From NCBI GenBank assembly GCA_003991915.1, contig RQTK01000514.1, forward strand, positions 36,758 through 100,757: a stretch of 64,000 nucleotides of DNA. The letters are read 5' to 3'. Shown in pieces: positions 26,301 through 39,000 of the stretch; positions within the stretch are counted from its first letter, which is position 1, and each line of letters begins with the position of its first letter. The notes beneath the pieces were generated by a model. That model was not told the origin of the DNA and searched no databases. It saw nothing but the letters and a program-made list of their open reading frames with translations. A program made the position numbers and the translations under genes. This DNA is from Elysia chlorotica. Lineage: Eukaryota; Mollusca; Gastropoda; Plakobranchidae.

Positions 26301-27818
26301 AAGGTGCCTTCATGTAATAAGTTGTTAAGTCTTCATTCTCTCTCATTCGTTCAATGTGTGTCACTCCCTCAGTTGATTTTCAGCAGACCTGATCTGTACA
26401 TGAGCGTTCCATTGCATTGTTTAACTTACAGATTAACAAACCACAGTCATTTGTCTACTTTCAATTCACCTGACGGACTGACAAGTCTAGACCTTTAAAA
26501 ATGCTGCATCGAGGAAATTCGCTCCGAAACAGAAAAAAAAGGGAATTTTTTTATGCGAGATTAAGAAACAGAATTGGACGGGCCGTAAACACCAGCCCCT
26601 TTAAAAAAAAATGTTTTTTAAATGTAAGAACCAGTCTGCTTTAGAATCAGCTTTTTGTGTCTCACTAGGGGTGGGTTATTAGGTGAAGACCACTGTATTT
26701 ACATATTCTTCTCAATTTGCATTATCAATTTGTATATAATATGACGGACATTAAGTCATTTAAAATTATTCCTCTATTCTGAATCATTGAAGATAAGAAG
26801 CAACAAACAAAAAACAAAAAAAAACAACACCAATCCTCACCTTTCATGATATACTCATTCTCTGTGGAACCTGGTTTCTCCATTGCAGCAAATAAACTGA
26901 TCATCAAGTCATGGGCCATTGGTTGCACAAGCTCACATGTAATACTGAAGGAATAAAGTAAAAGAATGAAAGTATAGAACATAAAAAGTGGGTGAAAAAA
27001 AATTTTAACATTCACCCACACTCATTATTTGTATTACTATAAGCCACTTGTGGGTGTTTTTCATCCAGTGACCCTGGAAGAGGTAAAAAATGCAAATAGC
27101 GACAAAAAGTTAGGTGATAAGCATATCTATCTATCGATCTAGCTATCAATCTACTTATCTGTCTATTTATTTATATATATATATTTATCTATCTATAAAT
27201 CTATCTGTTTCTTTGTACAAGTAAAAGTCTTTTGTATAGGTGTATTACATGGATTGAATAGCACTCTTGACATCCTCTGTGTGTGTGTCATTCTCTCTTT
27301 CCATATTATATTGATCTAGTTATCTAAGAGAAGGAAAAGGAGGAAAAAGAAGAAAAAAGAGAGGAATACAATGAAGAAGCGCAAGGACAGTGTGCAAGAA
27401 GGGGAGGAAAAGAGGGAGCAGCAGCAGTAGTAGGAGTATCCGCTGGAGGTGCTAGGTGTAGAGGAGGAAGAACAGTAACAGAAGGAAGAGAGGAGTAAGA
27501 GAGGAAGATGAGCGGGAAGAAAAGCAGGAAGATAAGAAGAAGGTCCAGCAGGCATAACAGAAGGAGGAGTTGGAGCAGTAAGGAGATGCAGGCAGAGGAA
27601 AAAGGTTGATTAGGGAGAGGAGGGGATGTAGGCGGAGGAACAGTAGGAAGAGGGAGAGCAGAAGGTGCAGGCAGAGGAATAGAAGGAGGAAAAGCAGGAG
27701 GTGCAGGTGGAGGAACAGGAGAAGCAGGAGGAGGGGGAGGAGAAGGTGCAGGCGGAAAAATATGAGGAGTAGGAGTAGGGACAAAAATAGCTAATAGTGA
27801 ATACATCTTTCGAGAGAG

Positions 27819-27865
<47 letters not shown>

Positions 27866-30800
27866 TCTTATATAAAGAGAGAGAGAGGAGAGAAAGAGAT
27901 CTTATATAAAGAGAGAGAAGAAGAAGAAGAAGAAGAAGAAGAAGAAGAAGAAGAAGAAGAAGAAGAAGAAGACCTTCAAAGTTTAATCTGTGGAGAGAGA
28001 GAGATAGAGAGAGACAGGAATGAAGGGTAGTTTAAATAAATAATGATTGAAGAGAGAGACAGAGGGAGAGAGGGAAATAGAGGGAGATGTATAGGAGGAA
28101 GAACAGTAACAGAAGGAAAAGAGGAGTAAGAGAGGAAGATGAGCGGGAAGAAAAGCAGGAAGATAAGAGAAGGTCCAGCAGTAAAAGAGCTCTCAGATGT
28201 AGAGTTTTTTAAGTTTACACTCACTAACAAACTTTCAAAACTTTCAAATAACTAAACAAAAAACGGAATTATACTGACAGCGGCCCACTTCTTAAGAAAT
28301 TCTAAAGTAATCTTCCTCTAAATCCATGATTATGTTTTGTGCAATGATGTTGATTAATGCACGTCATAGGACGAAACAGGCAAAGATATAATACTGTTTG
28401 TTTTTTCATTTTAAAATGTCTTAACTTATGTTCCATTTCATAATTAATTTTGTATGAAGAAACAAACTTACGCTGGTACACCATTTTGTCGCACCATAAA
28501 GAGTCTCTCTAAGCAGGAAGCACCATAGGTATGAACTACGACAGGCTCAGCTTGTACAAAGCGCACAAGGTGCTCTAGTGTGCTCTGAATAACAGGCACT
28601 GGAAGCTGTAAAGCAAGAACAGCACCTCTTTTTAAAAAATGTCAGGTTCCTTGTTTTACAGCTTAACTTTTTTCTTATTTATTTTGCTCATTCTCATAAT
28701 TTTTTTACAATAACTATGACATTTTAGAAGCTTTGTGATTATAAAACAAAGCTAAAAGATTAAATTTTGCCTTAATAAATTAATAAATCCAAGCTCAATT
28801 TTTTAATGCAGAAAAAAAAAGAAGCCATAAACTTGATTAAAATCTGCCCAAGACATTAATACCTTCAAAATGCTAATCAACACCTGGTATCATACACTAA
28901 AAATGGTTACCTGATTCCTGAATACCATCAAGTATTTAAGGACATCTGCCTTAAGGATTGGAGTTTCATTCACTGAAACAGTAAATACAATAGCATTTAG
29001 TTCAGAAGCTGGTTTGGAAACATTCAAGGTTGAATTTCTTTAAAAACATATGATTTGCCTGTGTAGGAGAAAAATGTAATAGTATAGAAAAGCAATTATA
29101 TATATATTTTTTTTTAAGCCTTTAGCATATTCGCTGGCAAAGTTAAAAAAAAAATTTTATGGCAAATTTAGCAAATTGTGAAACAATAGAATAGCTGAAA
29201 GGAATTCCAAACATAATGCAAATTGAACTCAATGTTTTGAGTTGAAGTCTTACCATTTGAGGACTGGATATCAGGTAAAATGTGAGACTGGAAAAATTCT
29301 GTTATGTTGACAAGTTCACTTGTTTGTGTGACACCTTGCTGCCGAAACAAATTTCAAATTTGAGTTTGATTATTATGGCTTTCTGCAAATGGAACACATT
29401 TCATTTTTAATTTTTCTTTTTATTATCTTAAGATAAGGAAAACTTTTTATTGTGCATCCAAGGAAAATTGTTAATGTGGTTACATGGACTACAAAAAGGT
29501 AGAGAGACAATAATTATTATGTGTATATAAGATACATAGGTAAATGTATTAAAACAAATATAGAAAATGTATAAATAGGTATCTATATCAACAATGAGAA
29601 TATTTAAAAATACACCGGTTATAAAGCACTTTAGTTACACAATAGTTTTTGTTTGATGAAAAAAGCATGAACAATGCTTTTCTTTCTTTTGACTTTCAAT
29701 CTCAACAACCTGGAGAAGATTGCAAGTATGTTTCACTTTTCGCTATCAGAACCATGTATCTCCATATCTTAGATTGTTTATGCTATGACTACCTCTCTTG
29801 ATTCCTGGGTGACTCTCCAATTCTCTCATTATATTTTCACTATACAACGAAAACAAGCCAGGTGACAAAAAGGGAAATTATACGATCACTAAAACCATGA
29901 TAGTCAAAACGTGCATAAAATTTATTGACTTCATTGACATATTTTTCTCCACCTGCAATTTGAATAGAACTTTGTGTATTTTGGTACCCTACAATGTTTT
30001 TTAACCTTTTCCATACTTCCTTAACATCATTGGATCTAAGTCTTTCCTCTAGTTTTTCTTTATGTCGATCTCGACATTCTTGAATCTCTTTTTACAATTT
30101 TCTGTGGATGTTTTTCTTACTTTCTGAAGTGCCATTCTTAAACTCTCTTTTTTCGTTATTAAGACTTTTAAAATCTTTAGTTAGAAGTAGTTTGTTCTTA
30201 AAACAGACTTCATTACAATATCACATTTAATAATTAAAAGTGAATTATGATAAAAGTAACACATTTCTTTAAATGTATTCTCAATCTTTCCTGTGTTTAA
30301 CTTTTTATTCTCTGGGGGAAGGGGGTGGGAGATACATTAAAAACACACATTTTACTAATTTACAAAGTAAGAATTCAATAAACGTTGCATAAAGTATAGT
30401 TTTGCAGTATGAAGTAGTAGGAAAAGATAAATTACCTTCTGTGTCTGTCCCTTGGCAGCTAGTGAAGTGACTAAGAAAATTGCAGTGTCCTTGCTTCTCC
30501 AGTTCTGGCCAGGGTTCTTGGCAAACTCCTGCGTAACATATTATTGATTGAACATTGAAAAAGTAAATTAAAAAAATTGCTTTATCGACTCCTCTGTTTT
30601 TAAAACTGCCATGCAATGGAAAACAATTCTAAGAACTTCACACTTAATTGAGTATGAATGTTTTAATACAGACACACAAATACAAAGTATCGTAATTATG
30701 TATCTCAAATGGCTTAGTCTGTTTAAAGAGAGAACAGCAAAATAGTGTCAAGCCTCTTAAAAGTACTCAGTTCATTTTTTCTCCCATTATTTGTACTTTG

Positions 30801-32976
30801 CTCCTTTTCAGTGACATAGCACTTGACTCACCAACAAGTTTATTATATTAATCCTTGAAGACTAGTACTCTTAACATGATTAGTTACATAAAGCTTTACC
30901 AAATTAATCTATAAATCTCAGTACAGATGACAAATTCTTTCAGTTTTACTTTTAACACCTGAGGTAGGAAAACTAAAAAAAAACAAATCTAGTCTAACAA
31001 TCAAGTCCTAAAATCCCTTTTATTTATTAATGGCATACCAACACAGCTGGGGTTAATTTTAAACTGTGATACCTACTTAAATCCTTCATATAGTTTTCTT
31101 CAGAAGCGTTAAATAGAAGAAGAATTTTTTCTAACTGAAGTGGGAATAACATCTTGAGAGAGACAGAAACTACACAATTACCTCTAATAGTGCCTGCACA
31201 TAGCGTGAAAAGTTCTGAATAACTGGACCTTCAAATGATTTGCTCAATGCTTGAACAAGGTCACAAGCAGCTCTACGACGAGTATCAACATCTGCAACAG
31301 ATCAAGATAAAGATTTAATCAATTTGCATATTTTTAGCAAGTAAGGCATTCAAAATTAATAAGATATAAATAGGTTTTAAAATATCTAGACAGCCGAGAT
31401 GGACCAGGAACATGAACTTTTCTTGATACAGTGGTAACTGTGGTATCTGCCTATCGTTACACTAAATAGCATCATGACATTCATAGGATAACACTAAAAG
31501 GTACACATTTCCCCTCCCACCCCCCACTTCAAACTGGATCCTCTTATAGTATGATTTTCTAATACAATTCATCTACAATGATGCTTGAACTTTTTTTTTA
31601 ATAGTTTTCATAACATGACAATTAAAAGTAAACAAAGATTTATCTTTAGTGGGCTCTTACTGAAAACAAGTGAAAGGGTAAGATAACTTGAGCATGAACA
31701 TCAGGTAGCTGTATGCTTATGGCCTCTGTATAGTTATGTCTTTGAAATTTGTCAATGTAACTGACATTTAATGCAAACAGACTAAAACTCTGAAATGTGA
31801 AGCTATTAAATGGAAAACCATAAATCAAAATACAAAACATAAGGTGCCAAAGATGTAGAGCTTTTGCTCACAAATATGTGCAATATACTCAGGGATGCCA
31901 CCAAACCTGGCAACATTTCTGGAACTTTGGTAGTGGAGAAAGAATGAGGTCAGGGGAGCGACGCCCCCAGGAGCTAAAAATTTTCAAGATTTTCATCCAC
32001 CCAGAGAGGCTCTGAGAAGGTCCCTGAGATGATAAACGGTAACGCTTATTAAAGAAAATAGATGTATTACATTTATTATTGTTCGCTAACAGATATTTGG
32101 CTATAAACAAAACGTACAATGGATTTTTATCTTTACCGGATTCCATTTAGACCTATATCATATTGTTTATTGTGTATCCATATCCACCTCAACCTATTTT
32201 ACATCTGCTCTAATTACAGTATTCAAAATTTCGGTAAATTTGTCATTGTGCAGTGTGCGTCTATTTCTTGAAGGAATAAACATGAGTTGTTGTTATTTTT
32301 TTAAAAGATTGTTGCAAAACACGCGAATAATCATACCGAAACATTATTAGCAGAAATCCAGATATAGATCTAGATTATATGAATTTATCACTAAATTATA
32401 TTAGATGCAGAATGTGCCAACCTTCCATGTTAATTCACTAACGGTACCTAATTATCAATAACTGGCTTGCCTGCTTGAAAAAGCCTGTTTAGGTACAAAC
32501 ACGTTTTTTCTTCATTAGTTGGGTCAGTGTTAATCACCCTACATGTCTTCAGTGCATGTGTATAGGGAGTGTCTATAGACACTATAGATGCATAGTATTT
32601 TTGCCTCAATATTGCTATGCACGAAAAAAACAAAAAAAACAAGACAAAACAAAATAAAAACACAATGATACTTTTAAAGGCATTTGTCGATTACATAAAT
32701 ACCTTGGGGTGACTTTGTGGCCCAGAGGGTTCTTTAACTCTTTTGAATTCCTAACCAAGATAGCAAATGCTTACCTACATTTTTTTCAAAAATATTTTGA
32801 CAAAATAGTGGCTCTGTCTTATGTATAGCAAATTAAATAATAATAATAATATATTGCATTTATATAGCGCACTTCCATGAACAATCATGCTCAGTGCGCT
32901 TAACAATTTCCATTATAGAACGTATATTGAACATTCCTTTTCTAAAACACTTCCAATTTCAATCAAATGAGGAAGC

Positions 32977-33038
<62 letters not shown>

Positions 33039-36000
33039 NNNNNNNNNNNNNNNNNNNNNNNNNNNNNNNNNNNNNNNNNNNNNNNNNNNNNNNNNNNNNN
33101 NNNNNNNNNNNNNNNNNNNNNNNNNNNNNNNNNNNNNNNNNNNNNNNNNNNNNNNNNNNNNNNNNNNNNNNNNNNNNNNNNNNNNNNNNNNNNNNNNNNN
33201 NNNNNNNNNNNNNNNNNNNNNNNNNNNNNNNNNNNNNNNNNNNNNNNNNNNNNNNNNNNNNNNNNNNNNNNNNNNNNNNNNNNNNNNNNNNNNNNNNNNN
33301 NNNNNNNNNNNNNNNNNNNNNNAAACAGAAGCACGAATTCTTATGTTTGCACCTAATAGTTGCTTACCACAAGTGAGAAGAAAAGAGTTTTTGTGATTTA
33401 TTTGTAAAGAAACACAATAATTTATATTGTGTTTAGCAAAATTTGGCCAGAAACACTGTGAATAAATTATGATGTCTTTAGTGCGTATAGACTCAGCCAT
33501 GTGTATTATAAGGTGATTGGCCAAGTTCCGTCAATCACGCTTTTTAATCCCATCGTCGTATAGGATCATTCTTGATACCCATTATCTAGATAGCACACAT
33601 TGGTGTACTGGGGAAATACAAAACTAGATTTGTTCTAGTTTTTAAACAGTTTTAACTCAAATATGCTGGTCGTTTGGATTCAGTGTAGCTCCTAAAAGGC
33701 AGAAATTGCCTAGGTTTCTACACCAAGTCATGCTAGTCGGAATTAGGTCTAAATTAGTTTTCTTGATTGCAAAAGCACACGGGTGCATGTTAGACCTTAG
33801 TTAGAGACAACCACAACAAGTTAGATTTTTTTTTTTTAATTAGGCTTCTAAACTTTAAAACAATCATCATTATTACTATATATTAGTTAGAAATAACGTC
33901 AGGTGCCGAGGACTGGATTGTGAAGATTAAAGGATCAGTATGAATCTGGACGAATAAAAGATAAACTAGATTTTCATGACTCTTTTCCTCGAGTAGATTC
34001 GCGGAAGATTCATGATTGAGTTGTAAATGACGAATAAGGTTTTAGGGCTGTGTGGGAAGATGGATTTAATGACAGCCAGTGTCAATGACTGAAAAGTCAA
34101 GGCAGAAAGATGGGTATTATTCTGACGAATGAACGCAAGAGAAAACGAGAAGTTGGGACTGATCGGTGTTACTGAAGCTGTTGACGAATCCAATCTTGAT
34201 AGCACTGTTTAACAAGTATAGAAAAAAAGAATATTGTCAATTTTCGCCTACCCACAAAGCACTGGAAACTTCCTTAATTCTTCTCTTGTTTCGGTTGTGT
34301 GCTTGAGAGGAAAATCGTAGCTGTATCTCAAACATGCATTGCTTTTTTTGTGCGAAAAACAGCAGTATATTTTCGCTTTAAAAAAAAACGTATCGGCGTA
34401 TTTGAATAGGAAAAGTTAAAGCAAATAAGCCAAAGCGTACAGGTTAGCAGCTCTGGAGTTGTTCTATAAGTACCCTTTAGAAGATTAATCTTAAAAAGTT
34501 AGATCTAAGAGAATAGGCCTTCATCAAACGCGCCTATAAAAAAATATGTTGTCAAGACGGACTCTGCTAAAACGTAATAGGTACGGATTGTTAGCTTTCT
34601 AGACTATTACTGAGAAAAATCGGTGATCGCGTTGTTGAAAACCTTCACTTTGAAAAATCTGCACATTCCTGTGGAAATCGGGATTGCCAACAAAAATCGG
34701 TATTTACAATTGAAGCGGTACACAAATAGGCTAGTCTGCAATAAGCTCAGAACTGTTTGGGCAAGGTTCCGTCATTAAAATAGTTAATATATCTGAGTCG
34801 GATCAAACACACCCAAACAATGACAATTTTTTTTCCATACTCGCAAACTTGAAACTTTGTGTAAGCAATGAGGGCTGAAAGGCACATTGTAAAGGGCATT
34901 CCAGCAAAAATAAATAAATAAAGCGGTGTCGGGATACTGGACTCAAGAGTCTGCTGTTGGAAAGATTTCTGGATCCAGACAGAAATTATATTTCCAGAGT
35001 TCTATAAATTTCTGGAAAAGTGGCATCCCTGTCATCATCATCATCAAGTACCATGCCTCATAGCGTTGGTGATCATGTCCCTCCATATCTCTCTTTCTCT
35101 GGTTAGTTTCATCATATCTGTAACCTTTGATATTTGTAGCCACTCCTTCATCCCGTCTGCCATTCCCCATCAACTCGCATTGCTGCTGTTTGTTCCCAAT
35201 ATATGTTTTTGATCACCCATAGATCCTTTCCATCCACCTTTAACTTTGTCAGTTGCGTGATTATCTTATCGTGGCGTACTCTGTCAAATGCTTTGGTGTA
35301 GGCGATAAAGCATAAATACACGTCTTTCTTCACTTCTAAAGCTCTTTCAAGCAAATTTCGGAGAATGAATATAGCATTTGCCGTTCCTTTTCCCTCTACG
35401 AATCCACATTGTTCTTCTGGCATCCATGTATACTATTCAAAACGTATCATCGATATCTACCAATTAAGAAAAAGACTGGTTAGAAATTGCAAAAATATGC
35501 TCACCTGAACCTTCAATGTCTCTACGCATATACTCTTCTGGGTTGTCCTCAAAAAGCTCTTCATCCGCCACTGCCAAATAAAAAAAGATTTTGGTTGATA
35601 TTTTAATAAAAGCCTAATTCCCTTCAATGCAAATATTAAACTTTTAATATAAATTATACAATTTGTTGGCTTAGGACTTATAAATGACATACCTCTTAAC
35701 TGCATATTGGGGACAACCACTTTTTCACAGATGCTGGCTAGTGTTTCAGTGTTTTCAAAGAGTGATTTATAATTTGGTCTCTCAGCAACAGATGCAAGGA
35801 ATTGGATGGCATTGCTCACAAGCTGAAACAAACAAAAACAAGAATTACCTCCTTTTCAAGACGAAATGGAATAGTTACATATTTTAAAGATCATCTTATA
35901 ACATGCCTCTAGACATAATTACAGTGTTTCATTTAAAGAAACTATTAATTAGACAAAAGTGTTTTAGGACTTCTTTGCAGTACAGGTTTTTGATGACAAG

Positions 36001-39000
36001 GCTAGGTACCACTACTGAGATGCAAAAAAAAAAAAAAAAAAGATCTGGCTCGCTTTCAATTGTGAAAGGATACATGAAAAATATCCATATATTACAGGTT
36101 TCACATTATTTCGTCAACCTCCAGGTCACAGAGAAAATAAAAAAGTGAAACATATAGGAAAATAAGACATTCGGAAAAATGGTGGGAAAATTTCGGCGGA
36201 ATGAAATTAATAGCAATGCAAGGCAAGAGCAGGAGAAGAGCAGCAGAGGTTATGCCCACCAAATAGGGGGAAAATAAGTATTCTTCTATAGCTTTTAAAT
36301 GCTAATATTTGCATAATGCCAGCTCATTTGTACTAACATACAAACTTTAAAAGCAACCCTACTAAAATGCAAAAGATAGATCAAAAAACAAAGCTCAGCA
36401 GATGATTTTTCCTATACTTATAATACTGAATTTAATGCAAAGGGTCGTTAATATGTTGATATGCAACTTGATTTCTGAATTTGAGAGCTAAATCTTGATA
36501 TAGATTAGGATCTAATCGGTTTCTACAGAAATTGGTATAGCTTATTTAGATCGATTTAAGTAGATTTGAAAAGTTGTTTCACTCACCAAGTCATATTTCA
36601 CTTCTTGACCTGTGGTCACAAGGAGTTCCCAAATAGCTTTGACAAAATTGGGCAGATAAGGGGAAAACTCTTCATCATACTTTTGGGCATACAGGGCCAC
36701 ATTGTCACACACCTGCGATTTCACCTGCTCGAGAAGTCCTGCTTCATCTTCATCCTGCATGACATTATAATGAATTAAACTTAAAGAATTAACCAAATTC
36801 TTACTTTCGAATGTGTATAGAAAAACGTTTGATTTTTAGTTGTTAACAAAGATGGAAACATGTTGCTTAGCTGCCAACTTTTGAGAAAAATTCAGATTTT
36901 TAGCGCGATTAGTCACTCATCGGTGATACTATATTCTCTATACCATTCAAAGACAATCGCTTTTTGGGTTGTGCTCCAGTAGTTTGCGTTGTGTTCCAGT
37001 AGTGCATTTATTTCGCTAACTGTCTGATCGGATGACATGGTGCTTTAAATTCGATTCTGCACAAAGGCCAAATTTCGTGATTTATGGACTTTCAAGGAAA
37101 GAAGAAAAAAGTAACGGCCAGGTCAAAGACGTGGATTTCCGAGGGTCCCCGAAAGATAATAACCACTGATTGTACGGACAGGTTGGCAGCTGTGATGTTT
37201 GTATCTGCTACGTTACTATGCAATAAAAAGCTAAAAGTCAGTGTTATTAATTTGGAAATAATTTCTTCCGTCATATGACAATACACTTAATTATTTCTTA
37301 CGTCATATGACAATACACTTAATTATTTCTTACGTCATATGACAATACACTTAATTTCTGTCCATAGCGCACAGGACATAGATCAATATAAGAAAAATAA
37401 AGCTGAAGGCGAAGTTTATTCTTTTCTCGCTAGTTAGCATTCAGATGAACTAAAAATACATTGCTTCTCTTTTCTTGAATTTCAAACTATTCCATTAACA
37501 TTTTGCATAAAATTTTAAAGAGAACAGGTGGTCTTCTTTTAGCATTTTAATAATTTAGAGAAAATGTCATTGATATAAAACAAGAAAAAACTGCTAATAC
37601 TCACAGTTTGTAAAAGTTTGTTATTTGCACTAAGCAGATGCAGGAAATGGTCCATCCACACTTGAATATTGTCCTCAAAATGTTCTGGTATGTCCTTGGA
37701 TTTTTAAAATATGCAAACAATAATATGGTCTTCAAAAGGTGATCATGAAAAAGAAAGTCTTAAAAACAATTCCATATTTTTTTATAAGCCTAATAGTTTT
37801 CTTCTTGTAGGTTATAAAGAATATATTCAAGAAATATCTAAATTCCAAAACCTTTGAAAGATAACCAGTGATATTCTACTTTTCAACTTAAATTTAACAT
37901 GCCATTTTTATGTAAAAGGAGGGTTTTCTCTAAATGATACATTATATTTAAATTCAAAAGGTACCTGAAAGTTAAGACTGTAAAAAATCTTGCAGATTAA
38001 CAGGATGCTGCTGAAAATAACTTTCAAGACTTTGGGATCATTACTATGTTTGTTGGCCAGCTCCATAGTTGCCTGGGGAGAGGAAGCATACAGAGATTAG
38101 ATACAACTAACAAAATATTCAACTTAAGGGGCCACATGAATATTCAGATACATGAAAAACAGGAAGAAGTATATTCTTTAAAAAAAAATTGCTATAATAT
38201 CATATAAAATTCATAAAGGGTCATAATTATATCCAAAGATAAAACCTATAGTTGAGAAGGGAGCCAGATGACTAGAAAATCAGTTGGTGGAAAAATACTA
38301 AAAATCTAATTATACTCCCATTCCCCCCTCTCATTTGCATAAATACTTCATTGATCAAGCAGATACAATACAACAATCCTAAGCATTTACATTGTATCAA
38401 CCAGAACCTATCAGATGGGGCATGAATGATGAGAACAAAATGCAACTACGCACTTTAAAGACTCCTTTGAATGAGTAGTTCAGACAAACTAATGTTGGAA
38501 ACTCACTTTAAAAAGTTCTGTAAGTGTAGAAGCAAAGTTATCCAGCACAAATTTGATTTCTTCCCAAAGCTCTTGTGACTTGAATTCATGACGATATCTG
38601 CAATGTAATCAAATACTTTAGTGTCTCAGCTTTGGAAGAGGAACCAAGCAATTTTTTAAAAGCATTTTCTGAAGGTTAAGCAAATCCACACACACAAAAA
38701 TTAAGGTGAAATTTTAAAGTTCAAATTTTTTTATTAAAAAAAAAACTGTGTAGGTGTTCCATAGGTTTGTGTACCACAAATAAAACAATTAAAACATGAG
38801 CTTCCTACAACAAATAGGACACAGGAGTTGTGACATCCCATTTTACTTCTAGTTGAACATGACTTATGTTTAAAAAAAAAATGAACATGACTTATGTTTT
38901 CCAACAAAATGGGAATAACTTTTGGTGATTTATTTTAACCTGTTTAACACTATAGTTGAAAAGAAGCCTACTAAAACCATGCAGCACTTTGAAGGTCGCC

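Noticed and set aside
27324..27806. 160-residue Pro/Ala/Ser-rich minus-strand frame
   Set aside because: Translation of a polypurine repeat; three overlapping frames are equally long, as expected from composition.
32894..33524. Long open frames of 120-200 residues
   Set aside because: They cross a run of N and a (GA)n tract, so the translation is meaningless.
36180..36270. G-rich stretch considered as an extra CSE1L exon
   Set aside because: No frame continues the protein, and exons 8 and 9 already join without a gap.
37261..37357. Regular repeats considered as a CRISPR array
   Set aside because: Units are contiguous with no spacers, inside an animal gene intron.
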